Assembly: GCA_958496175.1 (NCBI GenBank)
Contig: OY292277.1
Span: 43,039,050-43,103,049 of the forward strand
Length of the DNA stretch: 64,000 nt
Direction: 5' to 3'
Source: Sisyra terminalis
Lineage: Eukaryota; Arthropoda; Insecta; Neuroptera; Sisyridae
How positions within the stretch are numbered: position 1 is the first letter of the stretch; the number at the start of each line of letters is the position of its first letter. Shown piece by piece: positions 1 to 21,760 of the stretch. The position numbers and the translations under genes were made by a program. The notes beneath the pieces are model-generated. The model saw only the letters and a list, made by a program, of their open reading frames with translations, was not told the DNA's origin and did no database searches.

Positions 1-1200
1 TAACAATGAATTTCATAGAAATGAATATCTAATAGTTATTTATCTGAAAGTAAATAATACCTATTTTTCAAGTACTTGTCCCTTTTTTATTTTATTCCAA
101 TTATAAAAATTAAGTTAATCGGATATAACTACAAAATTGCATTTTCCAATATCTCTTAAACATTCAATTCAAATATCAATTATTCAAGTTTGATTGAGTT
201 AGTCTAATTGGAATCTGCATCTTGAAGAACCTCGGTCCAATTGCTCGGACATTGTGATTATTTCAGTTTCCTTTTCCGTTCCCATTAGACAGTCTGGAAA
301 AGTAATCAAAAATACATGTAGGGATAGTTTCCCTCCAGCATTCCCCATTCACAAAACTCACAAAGGGAACATTTACAAACTCAAAGCACTATACATAGAC
401 ATATAGTCCACTTTGCCATACAGGTTAGCCAAATAGTTTGCATCTATGATCAATCGTATTCCCCATTCTCCATTTCCAATTCAACTAGGACAAACTTCTC
501 AATGAAGTGGAGCGTAGGCAATAAACAAATTATCCAAATTCACCAAAGTTGGAGCACAAAATTTTTGTTCCGACTCAATTTAACATTCGAACTATGGTTT
601 GACTCTAGCTTGCATTCCTCATAAATTAAGTCGGTAAATAAATATAGTTCTTCGGTTTATTTAAGGAGAATAAAAGAAGGAAATGGGATGCTATTACGTT
701 AGTGTGCTTTTGTTTGACAGAGACAGCAGGAAAGCTGGATAAAAGGGAGCAAAAAAGGGGTGAACTTTTCGAATAATGGTGTCACACTAAAAAGGGTGTC
801 ATTATCTGCTTAATTGACGCTTATATTGATAATTATTTATACGAGTGTTGATTTTTTTTTCTCAAACCAACTGTATTGAACCAAAAACAAGAATAATCAT
901 ATTTATGAGTAAAAATCTTAGCTTCTGATAAATAAATTTATAGCAAATTAAATAAAAATTATTAAAATTTGTTTTAAATTTCATAATAAGATTGTTCTCT
1001 ATATCCAATCCCCAACAATCTATTAGATACATAGTATTATTAGAGTCCCCCTAAAGTTAGCCCCCCCAACTAAGAAAATTAACAAATTTGCAAAATTAAA
1101 AACCTAAAGTTCCTATATGTCGGTGGTAATATCCGAAACTCCGAAACTGCCTATGAAAGCCATTCTATTTTACCACTAACAGAAGGTAATCTATGATATC
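1..1200. other. AT-rich intergenic sequence, no gene seen
   Basis: No convincing coding frame, RNA gene or bounded repeat is visible here. Short polypyrimidine and polypurine runs occur. A less AT-rich stretch around 700-780 has no recognisable content. Confidence 0.6.
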
Positions 1201-1208
1201 CCTGATAT

Positions 1209-1449
1209 TAAGGGTGGATGGGGGGGCTCGTGCCCCCCCCAGGGTATTTTTGTGTACTGTGGAGATTCCATAACAGTACATACTTAGAAGCAAATCAAAT
1301 TTTTAAAGTTATGAAAATATATGAATAAAATAACAGAAACATCATTAGTGAAATGATCTGAATAGTGAATAGTCTATTTCTGGCTGGAATTGCGAAATTT
1401 TTTCGTGATTCCTTTCCCCTTGCCTGATGCCGTGATGCCTCCGCCCTTG
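1209..1449. mobile_element. hAT-type MITE, copy 1
   Basis: This is a 241-bp non-autonomous element. Its ends are TAAGGGTGGAT and the inverted ATNCGCCCTTG type seen in its sister copies at 4099 and 14104. It is flanked by a perfect 8-bp duplication CCTGATAT (1201-1208 and 1450-1457), the length expected for hAT transposition. Just inside the left end is a G/C palindrome (GGGGGGGCTCGTGCCCCCCC). The interior shares the stretch beginning GTGGAGATTCCATAACAG with the other copies. It carries no coding capacity. Confidence 0.88.
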
Positions 1450-1457
1450 CCTGATAT

Positions 1458-10548
<9,091 letters not shown>

Positions 10549-10626
10549 CCCTCTCCCAAAAGCCTTCCCCTCATCGTACCCTTGATCGTTGTTATTTAAT
10601 ACATAGGTATAGTAAATTGTTATCGT

Positions 10627-10634
10627 TGTACATA
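10627..10634 (+). promoter_or_regulatory. Pumilio response element TGTACATA in run 3' UTR
   Basis: The octamer matches the Pumilio/PUF consensus UGUANAUA exactly and lies 79 bp after the stop codon on the sense strand. Pair-rule mRNAs turn over fast, so post-transcriptional control is plausible, but a single octamer in AT-rich DNA is weak evidence. Confidence 0.3.
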
Positions 10635-10955
10635 CTGTAAAAAATATTTTTATCGCGTTTAACTTTAATGCAAAGACTTTTAGACACTAAATATTTTAAG
10701 TTAGAATGATCGTTCCCGACCCGTCCTTCTGAATCCATGGTTCATACGTTCTGAGTATAATGTATATGTAAATTAATTAAATATTTTTGTAAACTCAAAA
10801 GATTCATATTATATACGTACATATATAAATTATACACACTCATAATTACATTTACCTTAGATGAATCTATATGTACAGAATATATATAAATTATATAGGA
10901 TTTATGATAAATGATATATATAAATATATAAATTCCATTACAAGTTTGATACATT

Positions 10956-10961
10956 AATAAA
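10956..10961 (+). terminator. Candidate polyadenylation signal AATAAA for run
   Basis: This is the first canonical AATAAA I found after the run stop codon in the sense orientation. It is followed by an A-rich tract at 10969-10979 and a T-rich stretch. Confidence 0.5.
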
Positions 10962-10975
10962 AGTATAACAAAAAA

Positions 10976-12052
10976 AAAATCATTTTTTTACATCCTCAAA
11001 ACTTTTCCGTTATCTTTGAAACTTTAATAAGTTTCATTATTTTCCACCAACCCCTACTAGTTGTCTACTCTGCGGGAAGTTCTTTTTTTAATTGCACCAA
11101 AAATAAAATGGTTTGGTTGTAAGGGTTGACTTTTACAGATTTAAAGAATGACGCGTGTCCTACAGCAATTATTGATAAATTAGTTTGATTTCATCATATT
11201 AATGAGTTTGTCAATAAGTGCGATTAATTGTTGAATTTCATTAATTTGAATTCAAGTAGATTGGCGATGGGAAATTGGGGAAGGTCATTTTTCAGATGTG
11301 ATTTTGATAAATTGATGTTTTAATTGTTTGTGACGACTAGTATGAATGGTGCATTTCTAAAGGTTTATGGGGGGATGGTATGCACTTGGGAATGGGTGGT
11401 TTGTTTTCAGGATTATAATAATCAGATTTGGAAAACAATTTATAAAATTGGTCTCGGCTACAGGATGAATATAAGGTATGGTTGTAGGGATGTTTTGTGA
11501 AATAAGCTGGCACCGGTGATGGAATAGAATATGGTCAGTGTACGACGAAAATATTAAAAATATTAATGAGATTAAATTTAAAAAAATGTGTCAATTATTT
11601 GCTTTAGGTAAAATAATATCCAACATAAGCTTTTGATGTACCATGATTAGGATTGGACTGGATTAGGGTTTAGAATATTGCAAAACTAATCAGAAAAAAG
11701 TTTTAACTATCTCGGTGTGTTTCTTCCAAATAATTACTCCTTTTACTCTTTTTTTTTGATACTTGATGATATAATTTAAAAGTATAGGTATGGTAAGTTT
11801 TCCTCTATAATTTTTAAGGAAAAATTTAAATAGTGTTTAGACAATCGGTAAAATCAAAATCATGTTTGGAAATTAACGATAAAGCTGATTTGTGGCTATA
11901 TTTAAAACAATCCTTGAATCCACTTTGGCGTTCTCGTGTGTAAATGTATTAGTTCAAATAATCTTATGAAAAGTGTTATGGAATAATTTTTTATGTTAAT
12001 TTTGGCTTACAAAATATTTCTTTTCAATTTACAACAAAAGGACTTCTAAAAG
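10976..12052. other. Intergenic sequence, no gene seen
   Basis: Unique-looking AT-rich DNA with no supportable gene, repeat or hairpin. Confidence 0.55.
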
Positions 12053-12267
12053 CAGTGGCGGATTTACAAATTTGCCGCTCCTACTGACCTCTGAAACTCT
12101 ATACTCTATTTCTCAATCATATTAATTACATTTGTTCTATAAATAGAATCGCAATTTGTGCTTTATCGCCGTTATTACATCAACTCTTCCTGTGATTAGC
12201 AAATTTTTAGGCCAAATTTTCCGCCCTAAGTTTCATTCTACTCAGCCTTTTGGGAAATCTACCACTG
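12053..12267. mobile_element. hAT-type MITE (CAGTGGCGGATTT family)
   Basis: This is a 215-bp element with ends CAGTGGCGGATTTAC and GGGAAATCTACCACTG, which are inverted repeats. The flanks TCTAAAAG (12045-12052) and TCCAAAAG (12268-12275) match at 7 of 8 bases, as expected of an aged hAT target duplication. No coding capacity. Confidence 0.75.
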
Positions 12268-12804
12268 TCCAAAAGCAAATTTCAAACTATCTTAAGTTTA
12301 AAGTTCTTTAAGATTCATTGCCTTCTTGAGACAATATTTTTGGTTTCAGTTGCATGGAGCGATTTTTGCAACAAATTAAGGCAAGTTATGTACAAAAAAG
12401 TTCTATTTTGCAAAGGCCAAAAGTTTCAGAATCATTTAAGCTAAATTTAATCAAAATTTACCAACAATAACAATGTATACTTGCATGGCGATTGACAGAC
12501 TTTATCGTAGGAATTTTTGGTTCAAATATTTTCAAAATGGAACTAAAGGGCTAGATCTTCTGGGATAATCGTTCTATTCTTCCAAAATTAAAAGATTCAG
12601 GAAAACACAAAACTAATTTTTATCAGAGTACATTGAGAAATGGTTTAACACTTTTGAAAAAAGTAAAAAAATACTTCATCTTCTATATTATAACGTTCAT
12701 ATATAAAATTCAATGCCTATAGAAGCTTTCATATGTTTCTATCGTACATATGTCTTAAGAATGGTTTTTGTTAATATTTTTTTTTCTAATCCAACAACAA
12801 CATT

Positions 12805-13560
12805 AGGGGGACTGGAAAGTAATGTCGTTTTTTAACATACAATTAAAACACAAAAATTTTTTACAACTTTTGATTTTAAATCAATGATATAATCAGCGTC
12901 AATAGTATCAACGTTTTGACATCTAGTGTGCAAATTTTGAACGCCAAATTAGTAAAAATCAATTAATTACTAAGGACATTATCAAAATATTACATTTTGA
13001 ACATCACTTAAGCTTTCAATTCTTTTACCATTTAGTAAATGTTGTAACGATTGAAATAAATAGAAATCGATAAAATAATTTTGATCGATTATAGTGGGTA
13101 CGGCAAAATCACCCCTCCCTTAATTTTTTAGTTTTTCCAGAGGTTTTTTTCTGCAGAGGAGTCTAACATTACCGTGTTGCAACATAAAATTTTCTCTCTA
13201 ACAATTCTTGGGCACTTTTGGGTATTTGGTTGGTCGACCAAAATCAATTAGGTTTATTTGACAGCTTTTCGATTTTATAGAATATATTTGGTACCATTTC
13301 CTCCCTTAACATCTTATTAGTTAATTTTTTACCATTTTTCGTTGGTACCAGTTGAAAAAATGAAAATAATCGAATTTGAACTTAAAAAAGCTCATTTGAC
13401 ATTAATGAACATCTAAAACACTTAGATAATCATTGAAAATGTTTTTAGAAACAACGTTGTGTTACTACCCTGTGAAATTCGAAGAGGATACAATACCAAA
13501 TTTGTAATCTTTCGGGGTTTTGGTCTTACTGATTTTCAAATAAAAAATATTTTGTAATTT
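12805..13560 (+). repeat. Dispersed repeat R, copy 1, with mariner-like terminus
   Basis: It starts after TA with GGGGGACTGGAAAGTAATGT, a mariner-type inverted terminus, and runs about 755 bp. A copy in inverse orientation lies at 17945-18694 and a fragment at 29965-30085. Shared stretches include TTTTGATTTTAAATCAATGA, TGGGTATTTG, ATTTGGTACCATTT and GAAATTCGAAGAG. No intact frame is present. The opposite terminus is not recognisable. Confidence 0.7.
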
Positions 13561-14103
13561 TTTATAAGGTAATAAGGCACTCTAATCATTTAATGTCCCG
13601 AGAGATTAGGAGTCAAATTTTATTTTGTTTTGTACTACAAGATTCAATTTATACCTCTAATATTAATCTTCTATCATTTTAAAGTGTTCTGTGTTTACGG
13701 GGCTTATGAATCATACTTTCCTTTATCTTAAATTAGTAAGGATATTCATTAAAGAAATACATTATTTGATTATCTAAAAACTTAACTTATTTTGTTACAA
13801 AACTTAATACATACATAATGAACAGGGTAACTAGAAAAGTAACTTTTTTAACATCTTAAAGGAATCTAAGTATTTAAGTTCCTTTTTTAAGAGTAACTAA
13901 ATCTCAATGTTACTTCAAATATTTCTTAAAAAAGTATCTTTTCGTGCATCTAGATACTTCTTCTAGGTATCTCTGATTGAGGAATTATTAAGTTACAATG
14001 ACGAATTGGCTAAAAATAAATAAACTGCAAATATATAAAGTGTTTTTTTAGAAGTTTCTCATATTTATTGCTTTCAATAACGAAAAATGTATACCTATAT
14101 ACA
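13561..14103. other. Intergenic sequence with AGTAACT-type repeat
   Basis: Around 13825-13980 there are several AAGTAACTT and AAGTATCTT motifs in both orientations. Similar patterns recur around 23975-24560, which suggests a degenerate shared repeat. I could not define ends. Confidence 0.4.
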
Positions 14104-14380
14104 CAAGGGCCGATTTAGGGGGGACGTGCTCCCCCCCAAATAAAATACAAGAGTATTTTTGTGTTCTGTGGAGATTCTATAACAGTACCTACACACTTAG
14201 AAACAAATCAAATTATTAAAGTTGTGAAAATATATGATTAAAGTAACAGAAAGAACATTAGTGAAACTCTTGTCTATTTCTGGCTGGAATTGCAATTTTT
14301 TTTCGTGATCCCTTTCACGCTCTTGCAAATGAAAGATGATATTGTGCCCCCCCCAGAAAAAAATCCTGAATCCGCCCTTG
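14104..14380. mobile_element. hAT-type MITE, copy 3
   Basis: This is a 277-bp element with ends CAAGGGCCGATTTAGG and CCTGAATCCGCCCTTG. A perfect 8-bp duplication TATATACA flanks it (14096-14103 and 14381-14388). It is the best-preserved terminal pair of the three copies and defines the family terminus as CAAGGGCGGATTYAGG. Confidence 0.93.
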
Positions 14381-14389
14381 TATATACAA

Positions 14390-15159
14390 GTAAAATTAGC
14401 TCGCCTATTTAACTTAGAGAAAAAATGCAAGGGGAAGCACAAGGGGTACACAAATGATAAATTTGTCATCACATTTAACATGAAAACAAAACTACAAGGA
14501 GGTGATTTTTCCCATACTTAGTAACACTGTTGTTTAATGTCTATTTTTGCAAATGAAAATTCAAGTACATACTTAAAGCTCAATTTTTTAACAAACAGCT
14601 TTGATTATTCGAAGAGATGCGTTTTAAAGCTTTGCCATTTCTACCAGTACAAAATTCTAAATTTTGCCTTTATATATTTACATTTTTTATATACTTTTGA
14701 TTTTGAGGGAAAAGTTGAGCTTATAGTATCGCTTTTGTTTACGCTTTTGTTAGGCTTTACAAAAGCGTATCGATATTACGAAGTTTCGGGGTATCACACA
14801 AATTTGTTTTACTGGAAAACAACTGAAGTGGAAATGGTATTTTCGAATTGAATTTAAAAACGTTTTATTTCAGTGTATCTTTTTTTAATTTTCCATTGAA
14901 AATGTAAAACGTGAAAAAGCTCAAAAGATACTTCATAAGTTGAATTTATTTGTTCTGTTTATGTGTAGGATATGGATATGAGGATTTGGATGTTATGAAA
15001 CATGTTCGATTTGAACTGAAGAGAATTATTTATGAATGTATGGATGAAAATAAAAATATTTAAGTAAAACAATGTAAGGGATGATTGTATGAGTGGAACA
15101 TATACACATATACTTTTGCGAGTAGAGATCCAAAATATATGTGACATTGAGATGAGGGA
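14390..15159. other. Intergenic sequence, no gene seen
   Basis: AT-rich. Open frames at 14537-14851 and nearby show no recognisable protein features beyond AT-driven Phe, Leu and Tyr content. Confidence 0.5.
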
Positions 15160-16010
15160 TTTTTAAGGGAGGACAAAATGTTGGTGATCACATATACTAC
15201 ATTCTCGAATACACATGTGAACATTGTTGGATACATATACTGATACTAACACACGAGAGGCGTCACATTTCATCGCATTTCGCGGCTCGCTGAACACTTT
15301 GTCCGTCACCAGAGTACAGTGTACAGTGTACAGTATAGAGCAGTGTAGAGTAAAGCACCCCAACAACCCTGTTCCACACATATACACACATACTCCCCTT
15401 TACACAGCCTCGAACCAAAATAGAGAGATTTAACAAACTCACGTATGTATGTACAAAATGTGCACCGAACCCTTCTAACCTCACACTAATGTTCATCAAC
15501 CCCCCCATAGAACAGCCGCCAATTTTCTCTACAATCCACCCCAATTGCATATTGTACTCAAATCGACCCCATCGTCACCGTGCTCACCCCCATCGATTCG
15601 CTCGCCCCCGTCACCTCATATTTGCCCTCGTCAGCTCAACTCGTCGTAATATACACGGGGCCAAGTGGCCACCACCATCGAATGGGTTTCATACACATGC
15701 ATCATACATGTAACTATTTTCTGTTTACATCAAATATTCTGCTTACATTTCAGTCCTTTTGCATTTAACGCGATTTTCTCCAAAAAAAATCGTTTCATAT
15801 CGATAATCTTCAGCTGGGGGGTGGAAGGAACTAGAGTGTTCCTCGTAAGCCTAAAATCGATGGGCGCACATGATTTCGGCCGCTGTTAGTGCCACTGGCA
15901 CATTAAACATGCACCCTTGAGCAGCAAACAATAAAGTACATCTCGTCGCTTGATTTTAGGGATGACGGTGATGATGATGTTACCGTACAATGGGGTGAGT
16001 TAGATCACAT
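15160..16010. other. Balanced-composition island, candidate regulatory DNA
   Basis: The stretch is clearly less AT-rich than its surroundings and has C-rich tracts (CCCCATCGTCACCG, CTCGCCCCCGTCACC) and reiterated GTACAGTGTACAGTGTACAG at 15313-15333. Short overlapping frames exist on both strands, but none looks like a protein. Its location between two developmental regulators makes an enhancer plausible. This is inference from composition only. Confidence 0.35.
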
Positions 16011-16501
16011 GCATAAACTTTGCAGACTTTTTACAATTTTTTTTTATTGTTCAATCAAAAATTTACTCTTTCACCTGTGGCGCTTTGTAAATCCTCCACT
16101 TTTACATTTCAATCATTTTATTACAACCGAAATGCAAAATTGAACAAAAAATCGGTTCAGTATAAGCCACGTATACTTAAACATACTGCATCTTCATATA
16201 TTTCCCACAATTTCCTATAATAGATGATTTAAATTTATTTCTTTAAATATTTTGCAAAGTTTTATTAAGTGTTGAATATTTTCTCTAATAACATTAATTT
16301 TTGGCAACAAAACGAAGTGGTTCTAAGTCATAATATTCCTAGTTATTCCCTGGGTGTAAAACTATAATGTTTTAAATTCGGTAATAGTTTTTAAATTTCG
16401 AAATAATCAGCAATGAAAACAATATAGTTGGTCTTTTCATTAAACCATGAAAAAAATAAGGGATGTTTATATCATTGTATTAGGTTCCAGCTAAATTCCG
16501 G

Positions 16502-17270
16502 CTCAAATTAGATTTTTTCACTGACTTTGAACAGTTCTACTTACTGTATATACAATAGACTGGACCAAAAAAATCGACTATTTTTTTTTGAAAAATATAT
16601 CGAAAATATTGTTCAAGGTGATAAAAAAAAAATATCGGGAAAGTTTGAGCCCTTAATATTTATATTAAGAGGTCTATCATCTTTAATTTCGATTTTTTTA
16701 TTTGTGCTTTCATTTTTGCGTCAATGCTGTCAAACTATCAAGGTAAAAAAATCATCTGCACATATATTTATAGGAAAATTAAATTTCCTACAAAAAACGT
16801 CTCTTTGAAAATTTTTACCCGACACGCCGTTTCCGAATAATCAAGCTTTAAACATTGATATAATTTTTAGATTTATCTTCTTTATTTTGGAATTTTGTAA
16901 CTAACGAACAAATAAATATATAGAAATGAACAATATAGATTCTTGAAGGAAACTTAATGCTCTACAAAAAAGGTCTCTTAACGTTTTTACATAAAATCAC
17001 TCTTTCAAAATTGGTTCAACATCGAAAAAAACAATAATTTAATTTTTCCTTCAACTTTGATTGTGAATAAATTTTTGTAGAGCATTAAATTCCCTTTAAG
17101 AATCTATATTGTTCATTTCTATATATTTATTTGTTCGTTAGTTACAAAATTCCAAAATAAAGAAGAAATTTATTACTGACGTATTACCCAGACATGTATT
17201 TGGATTGCCAAGCAAGCTTTCTCAATGGTCATCAAGTACTCACTTTGGATCGCTCCGAAACTGCTGTCTG
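16502..17270. repeat. Foldback family A copy 3, interrupted by a second inverted repeat
   Basis: The left terminus AGATTTTTTCACTGACTTTG is at 16510. Family A sequence resumes at about 17170 with ACTGACGTATTACCCAGACA and GATTGCCAAGCAAGC. The roughly 600 bp between them does not belong to family A. It contains an inverted repeat with arms 16876-16970 and 17072-17167 (TTTATTTTGGAATTTTGTAA and its complement). This looks like an insertion into the foldback element. Confidence 0.6.
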
Positions 17271-17944
17271 ATGAGATTTTGATGCGCTCTTAATAATACA
17301 CATGAATAAAACATTGACCATAGATACTGTTATTGTACACCAAAGGATAAATTTAAAAAAAAAGCAATATGTAGGTACTTCTTGCATTTACGAGGAAGTA
17401 AAAGTTTAAGTTTCATCTTCATTTTTTATGATTCCAAAGTTGCGATAACTGTTAAAGATTAACAAGGGTTAACTCCCGAATTGAAATATTTTGGTAGTCA
17501 CATTAGCATATAAATGTATCGAATATATCATACAAGAATTGCTGGGGGTTGGTGTCGAGTCATAACAACCAACATAAAAAATCCGTTTAAATACGCATTA
17601 ACTGCCTTTTCAATTTCTCGAGAATTACAAAGAATAAAATTCAAAAACAATTTTACAGTTTTACAAAGAAATACAAGTACGTTAACTATTCATATGTTAA
17701 AAAAAAAGTGCGATTTGTAAAGATGTGTAAAGATTATGTGGATTTTATCTTTGAAAATATGCCTCAGTATGTATTTTCAGCACATATTAGGATGTTAATA
17801 CATATATTATATGCAAGGTTTGTTAATATGAATTCAGAAATTGCCGTTTTTTTTCCTCTTTTATAGTCATTTTCTAACTACTGGGCCTTCATTGACTTTG
17901 GATTCAAGGGGTAGTCATTATATTTTGTGGTTTTCAAAAGCATT

Positions 17945-18694
17945 GAACATGTTGAATTTTGTACTGAATTTTGTTTTGTAAGATCAAAAATCCGAAGGAA
18001 TACAAATTCGGTGTTGTATACTCTTCGAATTTTACAAGGTAGTAACACAAAGTTGTTTCTAAAAACGTTGTCAATGTTTATCAAAGTACAGTAGATGTTC
18101 ATTAATACCAAATGAGTTTTTTTAACTTCAAATTCGATAGTTTTCGTTTTCCAACTGGTACCAACGAAGACTGGCAAACAATTTAACCATTCAGATACTA
18201 AGGAGGAAAATGGTACCAAATATATGCCAGAAAGTTGAAGAGCTGTCAAATAATCCTAATCAATCTTGGTCGACCCATCAAATACCCAAAAGTGCCTAAG
18301 AGTTGTTAACAGAGAAAATACTAAGCTGCAGCATGGTAATGCAAGACTCCTATGCAAAAGAAAAACTCTGGAAAATACTAATAAATTAAGGGGAAGAGGT
18401 AATATTGCCGTACCCACTATAATCGTCCAAAGTTATCCCATCGAATTTCTATTTATTTCAATTGTTACAACATTAAAAGCTTATATTATATTCAAAATGC
18501 ATAATTCTGATATTTTCCTTAGTAACCAATTGATTTTTACTAATTTTGCAATAAAATTTTGCACATTAGATGTTAAAACGTTGATACTATTGAGGCTGAT
18601 TAGGTATATCATTGATTTAAAATCAAAAGTTGTACAAAATTTTGTTTTTTAATTGTATATTAAAAAAAATGAAATTATTTTTCGGTATACCTAA
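17945..18694 (-). repeat. Dispersed repeat R, copy 2 (inverted relative to copy 1)
   Basis: The reverse complement matches 12805-13560 along its length, with moderate divergence and small indels. The mariner-like end is degenerate (ATTTTTCGGTATACCTAA before TA at 18695). The 123-codon and 128-codon open frames inside are not conserved in copy 1, so I do not call genes. Confidence 0.7.
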
Positions 18695-18696
18695 TA

Positions 18697-19320
18697 GATT
18701 TGAACCAAGCTATAGCGCAAAAAACGGTCAGATTAACAGAATAGACCATACAAAGTGATCTTGTAGAATGGTAATTCCCCTGGTCACTCAAAAAACGAGT
18801 AAAGGGCATGATTGAAGCATTTAGTTTGGTAATATTTGGAAAATTTCAGATTATTACCTATTTTCATCGATGAGACAAATATCTTACGAAGAATTATGGT
18901 ATAGTAAAAGGCTCGATGATGGCTGTTGCTCAAAAGATTATTAGACATTAAGACTGTATTCACAAATTGTTAGAAAGATGACTAAAATGTATAGTTTATT
19001 GTGGGAATTATTTTTAAAAAACTGAGTATTTCTAAGGAGAACCAATAAAGGCTTATTTTTCGGAAAAAGTTTGGTAATACTTGGAAAACTTCAGATTATT
19101 ACCTATTTCCATCGATGGGGCACATATCTTACGAAGATTTACAGAAAAAGACTCGATGATGGTTGTTACTTTAAAGATGAAGTATTTAACATTGTTGGAA
19201 AGATGGCAAAAATGTATTGCTAATTGAGGGAATTATTTTAAATAAAACAAGTGATTTAATTTTGAAATAATGAAAGCTTATTTTTCGGAAAAAAAAAACG
19301 GTTTCATCTTAACACACCAA
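18697..19320 (+). pseudogene. Mariner transposase C-terminal relic, internally duplicated
   Basis: Conceptual translation in changing frames shows mariner C-terminal features: an LERWQKCIA-N-GNYF-type motif (near 19195-19235), preceded by degraded upstream sequence. The block with GGTAATA-TTGGAAAA-TTCAG and CATCGATG appears twice (about 18828-19010 and 19066-19250). Stops and frameshifts are numerous and the N-terminal half is missing. It is related in sequence to the relic at 58440-59035. Confidence 0.7.
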
Positions 19321-19899
19321 TAGTACATTGACTAAAGTAGGATCACTATGGTAGGTAAGAACAGTAGGGGAAGAAATTTATTGTTTTTTTTTTCACTAGT
19401 TTAACTATTTGCAAAATAGTTTGCTTTATTGTTGAGATCATTAAGGGTTTGTAGGAATGGCACTTGACTTGGATCACTACTCAACAGTAGACCCACTATA
19501 TTTTTAGTGGTACTCTCGTTATTGGTACCAAATTCGCACTAGATGATGGTATTATGAAAGGTTTATTGTATCATAGTTTCTGGTTTTAAAACAAAGATAT
19601 TTTGTTTTAAAAGTGTTTTACTTTTAAAACAAAGAAGCAATTATTCGTATTCGTTCCTTTTAATTGCGGAACGCAACTACTTTCGGCACAAGTCTGTGTT
19701 TAAAATGATATATCAAGAAAAAGTTCCTTTAGATATGGATACATTTTAAAAACGTTTGCATTTGAAATTCAACCATTTTTGATTTTTAAAAAATCGTAAA
19801 ATTAGTTTCATTTTTTCGAGGAACAAACGGAAAAAATTAAAATCAGTATACGTACATATTTTTTTTGTTCTATCGCTGTCCAAATTGCATTTTTACCTG
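19321..19899. other. Intergenic sequence, no gene seen
   Basis: AT-rich. Short repeats of AAAACAAAG and TTTTAAAAC occur around 19585-19640. Nothing further is supportable. Confidence 0.45.
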
Positions 19900-21760
19900 C
19901 ACATTTGCAATTTCCCATGTACAATGGATCACAGTTACATATGGATGGAATCATTAGAGCTTTAGTTGGCTATACGGTGGTTCGTTCGTTTGTTCGTTAG
20001 TTCATCTGTTAATTCGTAATCAACGTTTCGGCTTATGGTTTGCTCTAATAATCAACTTATCACATGTTACTATCCTGGGTCCCTAGCAACGGCAATCAAA
20101 TCCCAGCCCCCAAACAGAAGAAACACGAAACCAACCAAGCGGACAAACAATGATGCATTTGCCGTGCTTTTTTCCTTCATCCCCATTTGCGCTTAAATAA
20201 AGACATTTTTATCAGTTTTTCAAAGGCGGCCTCAACACATCTCAACAACCCTTAGAAAAAAAAATGCACATAAATTTTTTGCCTAAATGAATTGTGGCAT
20301 TCTTGCCAACGGTGTGCTCTTCTCTCCCTTATCAATTATCCTTTTGTGAATCAGATCAAGTTTTCTACCTACACACATTGGCGGTCGGTCATGTGGGACA
20401 ATATCGATGATGCCAAAATACAAACCAGCACAATTGAGTCCTCCGAAGCTTTTATGAATAAAGATATCAGCTGGGTCGTTTCTATTCTTTTGGAATTTTG
20501 ATATTTATCCGGAACGTCTTTTGTGTTGGTAATAATCGGGTCTACTTTTAGGTAGTCGAGATAAAATTAATATAGATGTACGGCTGGATGTATTCTGTGT
20601 TGATAACGAAGATGATAGCAAGTTTCTGTGATGATTCTATCGAAAGGGTTCAACTAGTTTAACGGGGGCACGCAATGACTAGAGGGTTTGATAGGGGTTT
20701 ATCTTCATATGATAGTTGGTTATGATTTGCGAAGCAATTTTCATCGAGCACAAAACGAACCCAAGGGTTGGTTAGTTACGAGGGTAGCCAAACAATCTAT
20801 GCGCTTCTGCTGCATTAACTACCCCTTCGAAATACGCACCCCAATAATACGTATTGCAAACACACATTTCCTATTACCCCACTAAAATCTTCGACTACTG
20901 GCCAGATCGGCAGATTGCCTCTAATTTCTGCTTCTGTTCGTGTTTCGCATCATAGAAACTCAAAATTTCAAGAAAAATGGTTTTATTACTTGCTCTAGTG
21001 CTCGAATTATTTTAAAATGTGAACATTTTTGAATATTTCTGACCCACTTTCTCTCTTGTTTGATGCCTTTTTTTGAAAGTTTCTTTGTTCCCGTGATATG
21101 GGAACACGACTGAAATTTGGGACCGGACCGAGAAATTGAGAAGAAGGTAGATTTGTTTATTTGTTTATTATTTCGGTTTATTACAGGGCCGGGTGCGTCT
21201 ATTCTATTCTTGGTTTTCGTTTTTATTGTAGCTGCTTCGGGGTTTTTTTTTCCCCTTTTTCCCCCTCGGGTTGGGTTTTATTGTTGGGGCTCGTTTCTGG
21301 GTTTATGGCTCGGTTAGTGTTGAGTTTTACGGCGTGTGGACAATGCCCAGTTTTGTTACACTGACCTAATCAGAATTTTTTCTGGCTTTTACCACTCGAA
21401 TGGTTATGGACCATAAATAACAATAAAAATGATGTTAATAAACACCCCAAGAGGGAGGAAACGGGCCGAACGTTTTCCATTTCCCATTTAGTGTTTCAAA
21501 AGTCGTTCCATTCGCCCCTAAATCGTAATGATCTCCACCTACAACAACGTTGATGTGCAATCATTAAGTCACGGAAACGAGAGATCAGAAGCGGCGAGTT
21601 CGCAATTTCCCGTCTTTGCACCCCGGCCATTGCCACCCCCTTAACACATTGCACCATTATAGACCTACCGTTAAATGGCGTGGACATCCTTCACAAATTT
21701 GTTGCACACTCTCAATCAACATTCACATTCAGATTTGATCGATAACCCATTGAAATATCA
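19900..21760. other. Balanced-composition island, candidate regulatory DNA
   Basis: Unique-looking sequence contains GTTCG tetramer runs (19980-20000), CCTAGCAACGG (an RFX half-site-like string near 20091) and several CATAAA/TTTATG-like Caudal-type motifs (for example CCATAAATAAC near 21410). No coding frame is convincing. Open frames of 60-70 codons lie on both strands. Function is inferred from composition and position only. Confidence 0.35.

Larger units (their letters stand above)
10549..10975 (+). other. run 3' untranslated region (inferred)
   Basis: This is AT-rich sequence from the stop to an A-rich tract after an AATAAA hexamer. It contains several ATTTA-like and TATATA stretches and one Pumilio-type element. 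The 3' end is inferred from the polyadenylation hexamer only. Confidence 0.55.

Noticed and set aside
17878..18652. Two open frames of 123 and 128 codons
   Set aside because: Both fall within repeat R copy 2 and are not preserved in copy 1 (12805-13560), so they are not genes.
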